Position numbers and translations under genes: made by a program
Shown: in pieces, positions 8,947 through 17,164 of the stretch
How the letters are laid out: every line of letters begins with the position of its first letter
Position numbering within the stretch: position 1 is the stretch's first letter
Source: CAYVFC01 sp964450715
GTDB taxonomy: Bacteria > Myxococcota_A > Polyangia > Polyangiales > JAFGIB01
Reading direction: 5' to 3'
Assembly: GCA_964450715.1 (NCBI GenBank)
Contig: CAYVFC010000034.1
Location: 1-62,785 of the forward strand
Length of the DNA: 62,785 bases
The notes under the pieces: generated by a model
What the model was told of the DNA's origin: nothing
The model's database searches: none
The model's input: the letters and a program-made list of their open reading frames with translations, nothing else

Positions 8947-11069
8947 CAGTCGCCGCTCCTCGCCTCGGCGCGGGCGACCATGCCCTGGCCGCTCTCGCCG
9001 GCCATCTGACGGCGCGCCGATTCCGCCGCCTCCTGGTAGGAAGGGGGCTGCAGCACCGCGCGCAGCCGCGTTCCGCGCTTGACCACCCGGCCCGCGGGCG
9101 GGCTCTGCCGAACCACCCGTCCCGATCCTTGCAGCTGCAGCTCCAACTCGGCGTCGCGCGCCGCCACCAGCGCTGGACGCGCCGCCAGACCGGTCAGGTC
9201 GGGAACGCGCACCTCGTCCGCGCCCAACGGCGGCAACGCCTCGGGCTCGGCCTCGGCCGCACTGCCCTTGGCCCCGTTCGCGACCGCCTGCTGCGCCGCC
9301 TTCTTGCGCTGCATCGCCCGCGAGCGGATGATCTCGGAAAGCGCGCGGCGCTCGCCCCGGGCAGCCACCCCCATATTGCGCAGCGCGGTCTCGGCTACCC
9401 GGCGAAAGACCGGGGAGGCGACCGTGCCTCCGTGGTGGGCGATGACCGGCTCATCGACCATGGCCACCACCAGCAGCTCCGGGTCGTTGACCGGCACGAA
9501 GCCTACGAAGGACGATACCCATTTGCCCTCCGCGTAGCCGCCGTTGACGTAGTCGGCTTTTTGCGCGGTTCCCGTCTTACCGGCCACCAGGTAGCCGTCG
9601 ATGGCGGCCGCCCGTCCCGTACCCCTCTCGCCGGTGACCCCGGTCATCATATCGGCGACCAGGCGCGCGGCCCAGGCCGGTACAGCCCGGCGCCTAACCC
9701 GGGGCACGGCCTCCTGCACCGTGCGGCCGGTACCGTCGGTGACCCGTTTGATCAGGATAGGCTCCATCAAGCGCCCGCGGTTGGCGATGGCCCCCGCCGC
9801 GTAGGCCAGTTGCACGGCCGAGACGCTCATCCCCTGGCCGAAGGCGACGGTGGCCGCATCCATCTCGTACCAGCGCTTGTGGTGGTGCAGGATCCCGCCG
9901 GTCTCACCGGGCAGCGGCAGCCCGGTGGGCTCGCCGAAGCCGAAGCGCCGCAGGGTGCGATACAGCGCCGCCTTGCCCATGGCCATGCCGATCTTGGCCG
10001 TGCCGATATTGCTGGAGTAGGCGAGGATCTGCGATGGGGTCAGCTCCTCCCACTTGCGCAGGTCGTGTATCTGGTGATCGGCTACGTTCATGACGCCTTC
10101 TTCGCAGTCGATGCGCTGATCGGGCTTGATGGCACCCAGCGCCAGCGCACCGGCCACGGTAAAGGCCTTGGTGGTGCTGCCGGGCTCGAAGCGGTCGGTG
10201 ATGGCCCGGTTGCGACGGTGATAGCTAGGCGAGGCGGCCGGGTTGTTGGGGTTGAAGGTGGGGTAGTCGGCCATGGCCAGCAGCTCGCCGGTGCGCGGTT
10301 CGATGGCCACCACCGAGCCGGCCCTGGCCTCGAAGGTGCGGATGGCCAGCTCCAGCTCCTTCTCGGCCGCGTGCTGTATGGCCTTGTCGATGGTCAGATA
10401 GATGTCGTCACCATGCGCCGCGCGGTCGTCGAGCAGGTGTTCGCTGAAGACCACCGAGCCGCGACTGTCGTGGATAGCCGGCACGGCCTCGGAGGAGCCG
10501 CGCAGCCGGTCGTTCAGCTTGAGCTCCAGGCCGGCGATCCCCTTGCCGTCGATATCCACGTAGCCCAACAGGTGGGCAGCCAGCTCCCGGTTCGGATAGA
10601 AACGGCGCGCCTCGGGCAGCAGCGATACGCCCGGGATCCTCAGCGCGATGACGGCGGCCGCCTGCCGCGGGCTGACGCGGCGCTTGATCCAGACGAAGTG
10701 CCGGTTCGAGGCGAGGCGCCTGGCGATGACGCCCGGATCGACCTCCAGCAGGCGCCCGAGCCGCGCTGCCGCCCGTGCCGGGTCGACCTGGCCGCGCTTG
10801 AGCGCGCGCGGATTGGCCCAGACGCTGTCCGAGTCCACGCTGACCGCCAGCTCGGCCCCGTTGCGGTCATAGATGGTGCCCCGCTTGGGCGCCAGGCGGA
10901 TGTCGCGCAGGTACTGCTCCTCGGCCATACGCCCGAGCTTGTCGGCGCGTACGACCTGCAGGTCCCAGGCCCGGTAGACGATGGCGCCGGCACCGGCGGT
11001 GAGCAGTACCGCCAGCAGCGCGATGCGCACCCGTATCCAGCGTATCGGTGGTTTCTGCCGCTTGCTCAA
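8946..11069 (-). CDS. ftsI: Septal transpeptidase FtsI (PBP3), with C-terminal PASTA domain
   Basis: Class B penicillin-binding protein that cross-links septal peptidoglycan with FtsW. One membrane anchor near residues 14-34 is followed by the dimerisation domain (RGTIYDRNGAELA). The transpeptidase domain has all three active-site motifs: STTK around residue 296, SSN around 352 and KTGT around 495. A PASTA-like domain (VRVPDLTGLAARPAL ... VVRQSPPAGRVVKRGTRL) lies around residues 620-675, a feature of SpoVD-type PBPs and many deltaproteobacterial FtsI. 707 aa. Overlaps ftsL by 4 bases and murE by 1. Confidence 0.94.
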   Translation of the reverse strand: MSKRQKPPIRWIRVRIALLAVLLTAGAGAIVYRAWDLQVVRADKLGRMAEEQYLRDIRLAPKRGTIYDRNGAELAVSVDSDSVWANPRALKRGQVDPARAAARLGRLLEVDPGVIARRLASNRHFVWIKRRVSPRQAAAVIALRIPGVSLLPEARRFYPNRELAAHLLGYVDIDGKGIAGLELKLNDRLRGSSEAVPAIHDSRGSVVFSEHLLDDRAAHGDDIYLTIDKAIQHAAEKELELAIRTFEARAGSVVAIEPRTGELLAMADYPTFNPNNPAASPSYHRRNRAITDRFEPGSTTKAFTVAGALALGAIKPDQRIDCEEGVMNVADHQIHDLRKWEELTPSQILAYSSNIGTAKIGMAMGKAALYRTLRRFGFGEPTGLPLPGETGGILHHHKRWYEMDAATVAFGQGMSVSAVQLAYAAGAIANRGRLMEPILIKRVTDGTGRTVQEAVPRVRRRAVPAWAARLVADMMTGVTGERGTGRAAAIDGYLVAGKTGTAQKADYVNGGYAEGKWVSSFVGFVPVNDPELLVVAMVDEPVIAHHGGTVASPVFRRVAETALRNMGVAARGERRALSEIIRSRAMQRKKAAQQAVANGAKGSAAEAEPEALPPLGADEVRVPDLTGLAARPALVAARDAELELQLQGSGRVVRQSPPAGRVVKRGTRLRAVLQPPSYQEAAESARRQMAGESGQGMVARAEARSGD

Positions 11070-11371
11070 CGCGTCTTCCCCGCTGTCGGACCTGCCGGCC
11101 GGCCGTCCACCGGTATGATCCGGGGTGCCTCCGGTAGCTCCATGCCCAGCGCTCCGCGGGCCACGCTCTCCACCCGGTTGGCTTCGCGCAGGGTGGCCGC
11201 CTCCAGCATGAGCAGCCGCCGGGTCTCGATGAGCTCGCGTTGCTCGCGGCGGGCAGCGGCCACGTCGTAGCCCAGCCGCACCGTCTCGAAGCGCAGGGTC
11301 AGATGCGCTACATAGGAGGCGGCGGTGGCCAGCACGGCCACGGTCCAGAGCGCGAGCACCCGGGCCCTCAT
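11066..11371 (-). CDS. ftsL: Cell division protein FtsL-like
   Basis: A 101-residue protein with a single N-terminal membrane helix (about residues 5-25) followed by a heptad-rich periplasmic coiled coil (YDVAAARREQRELIETRRLLMLEA). Sequence conservation in FtsL is poor, so the call rests on topology and on its position between rsmH and ftsI, where ftsL normally sits. Overlaps both neighbours by 4 bases. Expected to bridge FtsB/FtsQ and the FtsWI synthase. Confidence 0.82.
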   Translation of the reverse strand: MRARVLALWTVAVLATAASYVAHLTLRFETVRLGYDVAAARREQRELIETRRLLMLEAATLREANRVESVARGALGMELPEAPRIIPVDGRPAGPTAGKTR

Positions 11372-12282
11372 ACGTCCGCCTCCTCCGCCCCGCTCCCTCG
11401 CGGGCGGCGGCGGGCGGCGCGAAGCTTGGCGCTGCGCGCGCGGGGATTGCGCTCGCGCTCGGGCTCGGAGGCGGTCAGCGGGCGCCGGGTCAACACCTGC
11501 AGCCGCGGATCGCCGGCAAAAGCTCGCTTGACGATTCTATCCTCGAGCGAGTGAAAGCTGATGATCACGGCCGTACCCCGGTCCTGCAAGAGGTCGGGCA
11601 GCGCCGCGCAGAGCGCCTGCAGCTGGCCGAGCTCGTCGTTGACGGCGATGCGGATGGCCTGGAAGGTCCGGGTGGCCGGATCGGCTCCCCCGCGCCGACG
11701 CGGTCCCAGCACGCGCACCACCGAGCGGCGCAGGTCCTCGGTGGTGTTGAGCGCCCCCTGCTGCTCGCTCTTCTTGATTGAGCGGGCGATAGGCCGCGAG
11801 CGGCGCTCCTCGCCGAAACGGAACAGCACATCGGCCAGCTGGTTCTCCCGCAGGCGAGCGACCAGCTCGGCCGCGGTCTGGCCCCGGGAACAGTCCATGC
11901 GCATGTCGAGCGGGCCGGCCTGGGAGAAGGCGAAGCCGCGCTCCGGGTCGTCGAGCTGCAGCGAGCTCAGGCCCAGGTCGGCCACCAGCCCGTCGAAGCG
12001 GCCGGCGCCGACGCGCTCGGCGATGGCGCCGAGCTCCGCGTAACGGCCCTGAACCACGGTGGCGCGCTCGCCAAAGGGCTCCAGGCGCTGGCGGGTGGTC
12101 CGGACCGCCTCGGGATCGGTGTCGACCGCGATCACCCGCCCGTCGGGCGCGCTGGCCCGGAGCAGCGCCTCACAGTGACCGCCGCCCCCAGCCGTGGCAT
12201 CGGCATACAGCCCCCCCGCTCGGGGCGCGATGGCCTCGATGCTCTCTTGCAGCATCACCGACTCGTGTACCCGCTCCGCCAT
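11368..12282 (-). CDS. rsmH: 16S rRNA (cytosine1402-N4)-methyltransferase RsmH
   Basis: SAM-dependent methyltransferase that modifies C1402 of 16S rRNA in the decoding centre. The start at 12282 overlaps the mraZ stop by one base (TGATG) and begins MAERVHESVMLQE. Family motifs are GGGGHCEALL (SAM loop), VIAVDTDPEA, DLGLSSLQLDDPERGFAF and the C-terminal ISFHSLEDRIVKR. 304 aa, normal. Longer readings upstream only overlap mraZ in another frame. Confidence 0.94.
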   Translation of the reverse strand: MAERVHESVMLQESIEAIAPRAGGLYADATAGGGGHCEALLRASAPDGRVIAVDTDPEAVRTTRQRLEPFGERATVVQGRYAELGAIAERVGAGRFDGLVADLGLSSLQLDDPERGFAFSQAGPLDMRMDCSRGQTAAELVARLRENQLADVLFRFGEERRSRPIARSIKKSEQQGALNTTEDLRRSVVRVLGPRRRGGADPATRTFQAIRIAVNDELGQLQALCAALPDLLQDRGTAVIISFHSLEDRIVKRAFAGDPRLQVLTRRPLTASEPERERNPRARSAKLRAARRRPRGSGAEEADV

Positions 12283-12740
12283 CAGAGCCCCAGCTCTGCC
12301 AGGCGACGCGCGACTTCTTGCCGCCTGTTCTCGTCGGCCAGCAGATCCCTGCGCAGCTTCTCGAAGCGGACGCGCGACCACAGCTCGAGGTTGCGCCCCA
12401 TGCCCGCCCAGATGATCTCGCGCTTGAGCCCGGCGTGCTGCCGCAGCGAGGCGGCGATCAAGATGCGACCCTGCCGGTCTACCTCGCACTCCACCGCGCC
12501 CGAGACGTAAACCCTGCGCACGGTGGCCACCATCTCGTCGAACTGAGGCAGCCGGGCCAGGCGCTGCTCGAAGGCCTCCCACTCCCGCAACGGGTAGGCG
12601 ATAAGGCAGGGATCGAGCCCGGTCGTCAACACCAGGTGGCTTTCGCCCCTGGCCCGGAGAACCTCGCGAAAACGTGACGGCAGGGAAGTCCTACCCTTAC
12701 CATCTATCGTGTGCTCATACTGTCCGCGAAACACACGCAC
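12282..12740 (-). CDS. mraZ: Transcriptional regulator MraZ
   Basis: First gene of the dcw operon and its own repressor in other bacteria. The 152-residue protein has two SpoVT/AbrB-like repeats: EHTIDGKGRTSLPSRFRE at the start and VDRQGRILIAASLRQHAGL in the middle, each carrying the DxxGR motif. Three evenly spaced boxes resembling MraZ sites lie 30-60 bases upstream of the start codon, downstream of the predicted promoter, which fits autorepression. Confidence 0.94.
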   Translation of the reverse strand: MRVFRGQYEHTIDGKGRTSLPSRFREVLRARGESHLVLTTGLDPCLIAYPLREWEAFEQRLARLPQFDEMVATVRRVYVSGAVECEVDRQGRILIAASLRQHAGLKREIIWAGMGRNLELWSRVRFEKLRRDLLADENRRQEVARRLAELGL

Positions 12741-12773
12741 AAACCCGTGAAAAGGCCGTCAGGCCCGGTTGGG

Positions 12774-12800
12774 CACTTCTTACCACTTTTTACCACTCCA
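12774..12800 (-). promoter_or_regulatory. Three MraZ boxes
   Basis: Read on the minus strand, AGTG occurs three times at exactly 10-base spacing (complement CACT at 12774, 12784 and 12794) in the units AGTGGTAAAA, AGTGGTAAGA and AGTGCCCAAC. MraZ is known to bind short direct repeats with one helical-turn spacing. The position between a -10 box and mraZ suggests repression of the whole dcw operon. Confidence 0.7.
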
Positions 12801-12804
12801 TCCC

Positions 12805-12834
12805 AAGCTAAGGGGATCTCTCGGGTGGTGTCAA
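12805..12834 (-). promoter_or_regulatory. Predicted sigma70-type promoter of the dcw operon
   Basis: On the minus strand a perfect -35 TTGACA (12829-12834) is followed after 18 bases by TAGCTT (12805-12810). The -35 is ideal, the -10 only fair. The MraZ boxes lie directly downstream. Confidence 0.5.
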
Positions 12835-12857
12835 CTTCTTACTTCCCCTTGTTCCAC

Positions 12858-12968
12858 GGGTCTCCCAGAGTTCAGCGGACGGCGCGACCCGTCGGATGCC
12901 GAGACCGGCGTGCACACTGACCAGACGTGCAGCCTTGACGGCGCCGTACGCTGAACTCTGGGAGACCC
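12858..12968. repeat. Long inverted repeat with 20-bp perfect arms
   Basis: The arm GGGTCTCCCAGAGTTCAGCG at 12858-12877 is exactly complementary to 12949-12968, with 71 bases between. Pairing continues inward with ACGGCGC/GCGCCGT after one mismatched position, and a TGCAC/GTGCA stem lies further inside. The element sits in the mraZ/GTPase divergent region. No second copy was seen in the window. Confidence 0.65.
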
Positions 12969-13014
12969 CGCCGCACAACGCGCAAACGACGCACCCGGTT
13001 CGCGCAGCCGTGGA

Positions 13015-13124
13015 GGTCGTACGCGGGGTCACCGGAAGCGCGCGCTGACGACCTTGGGGAAACCAATGGCGGGTGAAAGGTCGGAAGCACGCCTGTGCGC
13101 GCGCTTCCGGTGACCCGGAGGGGA
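13015..13124 (+). repeat. Palindromic structured element, copy 1
   Basis: A 19-21-bp stem (5' arm about 13023-13043, 3' arm about 13097-13117) encloses about 53 bases including GGGTGAAAGGTCGGAAG (13071-13087). The same layout, without any length change, recurs at 49679-49788. Two stem positions differ between copies and both changes are compensated on the opposite arm, while the 17-base loop block is identical. Orientation follows the plus strand. Confidence 0.7.
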
Positions 13125-13219
13125 AACGGGGGGGGGGAGGGGGAAAGGACTACTTCGTGCTTTTACCCGACGGCACGGGCAAGATACTATGTAAAGCGAG
13201 CCAAAGGAGGGCACGCCGC

Positions 13220-13897
13220 GTGCAGCTGGACTTTCAGAGCAAAGAGCTGACCATCAAGCTCGTCTACTACGGGCCGGCCCTCAGCGGCAAGACCACCAAC
13301 CTGCAGGCCATCCACCGGCTGATCGCGGCCGACCGGCGCAGCCGGCTGATGACCCTTGAGACCCGTGACGACCGCACGCTGTTCTTCGATCTGCTCCCGC
13401 TGAGTTTCACGACCAAGAGCGGGCTGACCGTGCGTATCAAGCTGTTCACCGTACCCGGCCAGGTGATCCACGTCTCCACCCGACGCCTGGTGCTGCAGGG
13501 GGCGGACGGGGTGGCCTTCATCGCCGACAGCCAGCTCAACGAGGCCCGCTCCAACCAGGAGGCGTTTCTCGATCTCAGACGCAACCTCAAGGAGAACGGC
13601 TTCGACCCGGCCAAGATGCCCCTGGTCATCCAGTACAACAAGCGCGACCTGCCCAGCATCCGCAGCGAGGAGGACATCAAGAAGATGGCCGCCCGCGGGG
13701 TAGAGCCGGTCTACCTGGCCGTGGCCACCAAGGGCGTCGGCGTGATCGAGACCTTCCTGGGCCTGACCGATACCACCTGGAAACACATCGACAAGGAACA
13801 CAAGATCAGCGAGCGCTTCGAGCTTGACGGGGAGGCGGTGCTGGACGACCTCAGGGAGCGTTTCGGGATCTCCGGTAAAGCGACGGGGATCGTATGA
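13220..13897 (+). CDS. MglA-like Ras-family GTPase
   Basis: Small cytoplasmic GTPase of the MglA type, a family that sets cell polarity in myxobacteria and is widespread in gliding and environmental bacteria. GPALSGKT at residues 18-25 is the P-loop. TLFFDLLPLSF and FTVPGQVIHVSTRRLVLQG match MglA switch regions, and NKRD is the guanine-specificity motif. The start is a GTG at 13220 preceded by AGGAGG 9 bases upstream; longer readings run into the palindromic element. 225 aa, slightly longer than MglA (about 195) owing to a C-terminal tail. Overlaps the downstream kinase by 4 bases. Confidence 0.9.
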   Translation: MQLDFQSKELTIKLVYYGPALSGKTTNLQAIHRLIAADRRSRLMTLETRDDRTLFFDLLPLSFTTKSGLTVRIKLFTVPGQVIHVSTRRLVLQGADGVAFIADSQLNEARSNQEAFLDLRRNLKENGFDPAKMPLVIQYNKRDLPSIRSEEDIKKMAARGVEPVYLAVATKGVGVIETFLGLTDTTWKHIDKEHKISERFELDGEAVLDDLRERFGISGKATGIV

Positions 13898-15306
13898 GCG
13901 AGTCCAGGGCCGTGAACCTGACACACGGCGACGTGACCCGCCTGGAAGAGTTGGTGGAGCGCGAGGCGCTGAACGACGTCTGTCGCTCCTTCTTCGACCT
14001 GTTCGGACTCTCCATTCGCATTCTGTCTACCTCGGGCTCGCTGCTGGCCGACGTGCACAAGGAGCGCAGCATATGCCGCTACGTCAACGGGCTGGTCAAG
14101 GGCCGCGTGGTCTGCGTCAAGACGGTGGAGGAGGTACGGCAGGTCGTTCCCGAGGATGAGACCGAGGTATTCCACTGCTTCACCGGCGCGGTCTACCACC
14201 TCTCGCCCATCCTTTACGAGGAACGGCAGCTCGGCCGCGTCATCCTCGGCCCCTTTCTGCCGGCCGAGGTGAGCGACGTCCCCGATACGCTGCTGTCCAT
14301 GGTGCCCGAGGAAGATACCGACCACGCCGTCATGCAGCTGGCGGAGATGCCCCGGGTGCGCAGCGAGACGGCCGGACGCATGACCGTCCACCTGCGCGGC
14401 GTGCTGGACCTGATCCTCTTCTCCGGGCACAAGGCCCAGCTCACCAGCGAGATGCACCTGGCGAGCATGCGCGAGAGCTACCGCGAGCTGGAGGAGAAGA
14501 ACACGAACCTGCAGAAGGCCTACGAGGACATCAAGGAGCTGGACCGGCTGAAGAGCAACTTTCTGGCCACGGTCAGCCACGAGCTCAGAACCCCGTTGAC
14601 CTCGGTCATCGGTTACTCCGAGATGCTGCTCTCGGACGTGGCGGGCGAGCTCAACCAAGAACAACGCGGCTTTATAGATACCATCTATAACAAGGGCGAG
14701 CTGCTGCTATCGCTGATCACCAGCCTGCTCGACCTGAACAAGCTGGAGCAGGGCCGTATCAAGCTGGACCTCAAGCGGCTCGATCCGCGCGCGCTGCTGG
14801 AGGAGATCCGGGAGACCCTGCTGCCGCAGGCCAGGAAGAAGCGCATCAACCTGGAGGTGAACAGCGACGGTGAGATCGTCGACCTGACCGCCGATCCCAT
14901 CGGGGTCAAGCAGATCCTGACCAACCTGGCCGGCAACGCCCTCAAGTTCACCCCCGAGGGCGGGCTCATCGAGCTGAGCGTGAAGACGGTGGACATGCTG
15001 ATGCAGACCGAGGGCGAAGACGACGTCGGGGCGTCGGTCATGATGGTGCCGGTGCGCGGGATTCGCTTCGGCGTGCGCGACACCGGGATCGGCATCAAGA
15101 AGGAAGAGATCGACCGTATCTTCGACGCCTTCTACCAGGTGGACGGCGGATCGACGCGCGAATACGGCGGTATCGGGCTGGGCCTGAGCATCGCCAACCG
15201 GTTGGCCCAGGCCCACGGGGGAGTCATCAAGGTGGAGAGCGAGCCGGGTCTCGGATCGGTATTCTACGTGACGCTGCCCACTCAGCCCGCGTCCGGCGAG
15301 AGATGA
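13894..15306 (+). CDS. PocR-domain sensor histidine kinase
   Basis: Residues about 17-125 resemble the PocR ligand-binding domain, with conserved cysteines at 30, 61, 74 and 95 that could hold a metal or cofactor. A coiled coil (190-220) leads to the HisKA helix with phospho-acceptor His229 in FLATVSHELRTP, followed by an HATPase_c domain (N box NLAGNALKF, G boxes DTGIGIKKEEID and GIGLGLSIANRLAQAHGG). No membrane segments, so it is probably cytoplasmic. No response regulator lies next to it. The overlap with the GTPase gene suggests the two act in one pathway. Confidence 0.88.
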   Translation: MSESRAVNLTHGDVTRLEELVEREALNDVCRSFFDLFGLSIRILSTSGSLLADVHKERSICRYVNGLVKGRVVCVKTVEEVRQVVPEDETEVFHCFTGAVYHLSPILYEERQLGRVILGPFLPAEVSDVPDTLLSMVPEEDTDHAVMQLAEMPRVRSETAGRMTVHLRGVLDLILFSGHKAQLTSEMHLASMRESYRELEEKNTNLQKAYEDIKELDRLKSNFLATVSHELRTPLTSVIGYSEMLLSDVAGELNQEQRGFIDTIYNKGELLLSLITSLLDLNKLEQGRIKLDLKRLDPRALLEEIRETLLPQARKKRINLEVNSDGEIVDLTADPIGVKQILTNLAGNALKFTPEGGLIELSVKTVDMLMQTEGEDDVGASVMMVPVRGIRFGVRDTGIGIKKEEIDRIFDAFYQVDGGSTREYGGIGLGLSIANRLAQAHGGVIKVESEPGLGSVFYVTLPTQPASGER

Positions 15307-16247
15307 GCGGCGGGGAGCTCGACCGCCTCGCCGAGATCGCCAGGCGCCTGCGCCGCCAGCGGTCCGGAGCGCTGGTCGACATCGGCGACGACGCCGCGGT
15401 GCTGGCCGGCGGCGACCGCCGGCTGGTACTGAGCGTGGACGCCCAGGTGCAGGGCGTTCACTTCCGCCCCGAGCTGCTCGGTTGGGACGACGTCGGCTTT
15501 CGCTCGCTGACCGCCGCGCTGAGCGATCTGGCCGCCATGGGAGCCGGACCGCGGGCGGCGCTTCTGGCGCTGGTGCTTCCGGACGCTTTCCCGGACGAAC
15601 AGCTTTACCGGCTGATCGACGGCGTGGCCGAAGCCAGCGACCTGTACGGCTCGCCGGTAGTCGGTGGAAATCTCTCGCGCGGCGGCGAGGTCTCCGTCAC
15701 CACCACGGTCGTGGGCGAAGCGCCCGAAGGAGTGTTGACGCGATCCGGGGCCAGGCCGGGGGATCTCGTGTTCGTGACCGGCACGCTCGGCGATGCCGCG
15801 CTCGGCCTGGCGCGGTTGCAGGTGGGTCGGGGCGCTGGCGCGGAACCTTTCGTCGAGCGCTGGCGGCAGCCGGTTGCCCGCCTCGAGGAGGGTCGCCAGC
15901 TGCTGGGCCGGGCCACCGCCGCCATCGACATTTCGGACGGACTGCTGCTCGACCTGAGCCGGTTATGCGAGGCCTCCGGGGTGGGCGCGCGCATCGAAGC
16001 CGAGGCGCTGCCGCTAGGCGATGGGTTTCGCCAGCTAGCGGGCGAGCTGGGCTTGGACCCGGTACAGCTGGCGCTCTCGGGCGGCGAGCAGTACGAGCTG
16101 TTGTTCACTGCTCCGGACGGGACTGCGGTCGGGGAGCTGGCAACCCGTATTGGTTGCATCGTGGACGAGCCCTCCTGGGTCGAGGTCGTCGACGGGCAGG
16201 GCCGCTCCGTTCAGGTGCGGACGCGGGGATACGCGCACTGGGAATAG
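15303..16247 (+). CDS. thiL: Thiamine-monophosphate kinase ThiL
   Basis: Phosphorylates thiamine monophosphate to thiamine pyrophosphate. DIGDDAAVL near residue 24 binds ATP/Mg, LSVDAQVQGVHF and FRSLTAALSDLAAMGA follow, and AIDISDGLLLDLSRL is the second metal/substrate motif, all typical of ThiL. 314 aa. The ATG overlaps the kinase stop by 4 bases, so it is co-transcribed with the GTPase and kinase, although no functional link is obvious. Confidence 0.92.
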   Translation: MSGGELDRLAEIARRLRRQRSGALVDIGDDAAVLAGGDRRLVLSVDAQVQGVHFRPELLGWDDVGFRSLTAALSDLAAMGAGPRAALLALVLPDAFPDEQLYRLIDGVAEASDLYGSPVVGGNLSRGGEVSVTTTVVGEAPEGVLTRSGARPGDLVFVTGTLGDAALGLARLQVGRGAGAEPFVERWRQPVARLEEGRQLLGRATAAIDISDGLLLDLSRLCEASGVGARIEAEALPLGDGFRQLAGELGLDPVQLALSGGEQYELLFTAPDGTAVGELATRIGCIVDEPSWVEVVDGQGRSVQVRTRGYAHWE

Positions 16248-16261
16248 AAATGGAGTCGAAG

Positions 16262-16350
16262 GGATGACCAGGGCGGGCGCAAGGCCCGCCCCTATGAATT
16301 CGCGCAGCACCGTCCGTAGTGGAGAGGCTTGCCCCCTCCCCTCGACGTAT
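16262..16350. repeat. Dispersed palindromic repeat between thiL and larB
   Basis: GGGCGGGC (16271-16278) pairs with GCCCGCCC (16284-16291) around GCAAG. A second degraded unit with GGCTTGCCCCCTCCCC follows. It is related in wording to repeats at 38334-38360 and 56184-56292, which share the core of G-runs, a GCAAG/CTTGC turn and C-runs. Confidence 0.55.
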
Positions 16351-16399
16351 TGGACCGGTGGATCACCGGCCACCCCGAAACCGTGCTAGGTTTCCGCTA

Positions 16400-17164
16400 A
16401 TGGATCCGGGAGCGATACGCGTGTTGCTGGAAAAGGTGGCCTCGGGTAGCGTCACGCCCGAGCAGGCGATGCGGCAGCTCAAGGATCTGCCCTTTGCCGA
16501 GATGGGCTTCGCCCATGTGGACCACCACCGCGCGCTGCGGGCGGGTCTGCCCGAGGTGGTCTTCGGTCCGGGCAAGAGCTTCGACCAGCTGGTCGCCATC
16601 ATCCGGGAGATCGACAGCCACGACCAACCGGTACTGGCCACCCGCATCGAGCCCGAGCAGGGAGAGCGGCTGCTCGCCGCTCTCCCTGGCCTCGATTACG
16701 ACCCGGTCTCCCGCACCGCGGTGCTCTGCCGCAAGCCGGTGCCGCAACGAGGACGGGGCAGCATCTGCATAGTGACCGGAGGCACCAGCGACATCCCGGT
16801 TGCGACCGAGGCCGCGGTCACGGCCAGGGTCTTCGGCAACGAGGTGAGCGAGCTGTTCGACGTAGGCGTGGCTGGTGTGCACCGGCTGCTCGGGCGCCGG
16901 GCGCTTCTGGACAACGCCGCCGTGATCATCGTGGTGGCGGGCATGGAGGGAGCGCTGGCCAGCGTGGTGGGCGGACTGGTGGACAAGCCGGTGATCGCCG
17001 TGCCCACCTCCGTCGGCTACGGGGCGAGCTTCGGCGGCATCGCGGCGCTGCTCGCCATGCTCAACAGCTGCGCCTCGGGCGTGACCGTGGTGAACATCGA
17101 TAACGGATTCGGGGCGGCCTACGCGGCCACACTTATCAACCGTTGCGGCGAGAGTAAGGGATGA
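16400..17164 (+). CDS. larB: Nickel-pincer cofactor biosynthesis protein LarB
   Basis: LarB carboxylates and hydrolyses nicotinic acid adenine dinucleotide, the first step toward the nickel-pincer nucleotide cofactor. The N-terminal helical part has VTPEQAMRQLKDLPF and FAHVDHHRALRAGLPEVVFGPGKS, typical of LarB. The C-terminal half is PurE-like (TGGTSDIPVATEAAVTA, FDVGVAGVHRLL, IAVPTSVGYGASFGGIAALLAMLNSCA). The ATG at 16400 fits the usual length (254 aa). It overlaps larC by 4 bases. Confidence 0.92.
   Translation: MDPGAIRVLLEKVASGSVTPEQAMRQLKDLPFAEMGFAHVDHHRALRAGLPEVVFGPGKSFDQLVAIIREIDSHDQPVLATRIEPEQGERLLAALPGLDYDPVSRTAVLCRKPVPQRGRGSICIVTGGTSDIPVATEAAVTARVFGNEVSELFDVGVAGVHRLLGRRALLDNAAVIIVVAGMEGALASVVGGLVDKPVIAVPTSVGYGASFGGIAALLAMLNSCASGVTVVNIDNGFGAAYAATLINRCGESKG

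Noticed and set aside
9129..11270. 713-codon plus-strand frame opposite ftsI
   Set aside because: Lies antisense to the complete PBP gene with all active-site motifs; no protein-like features.
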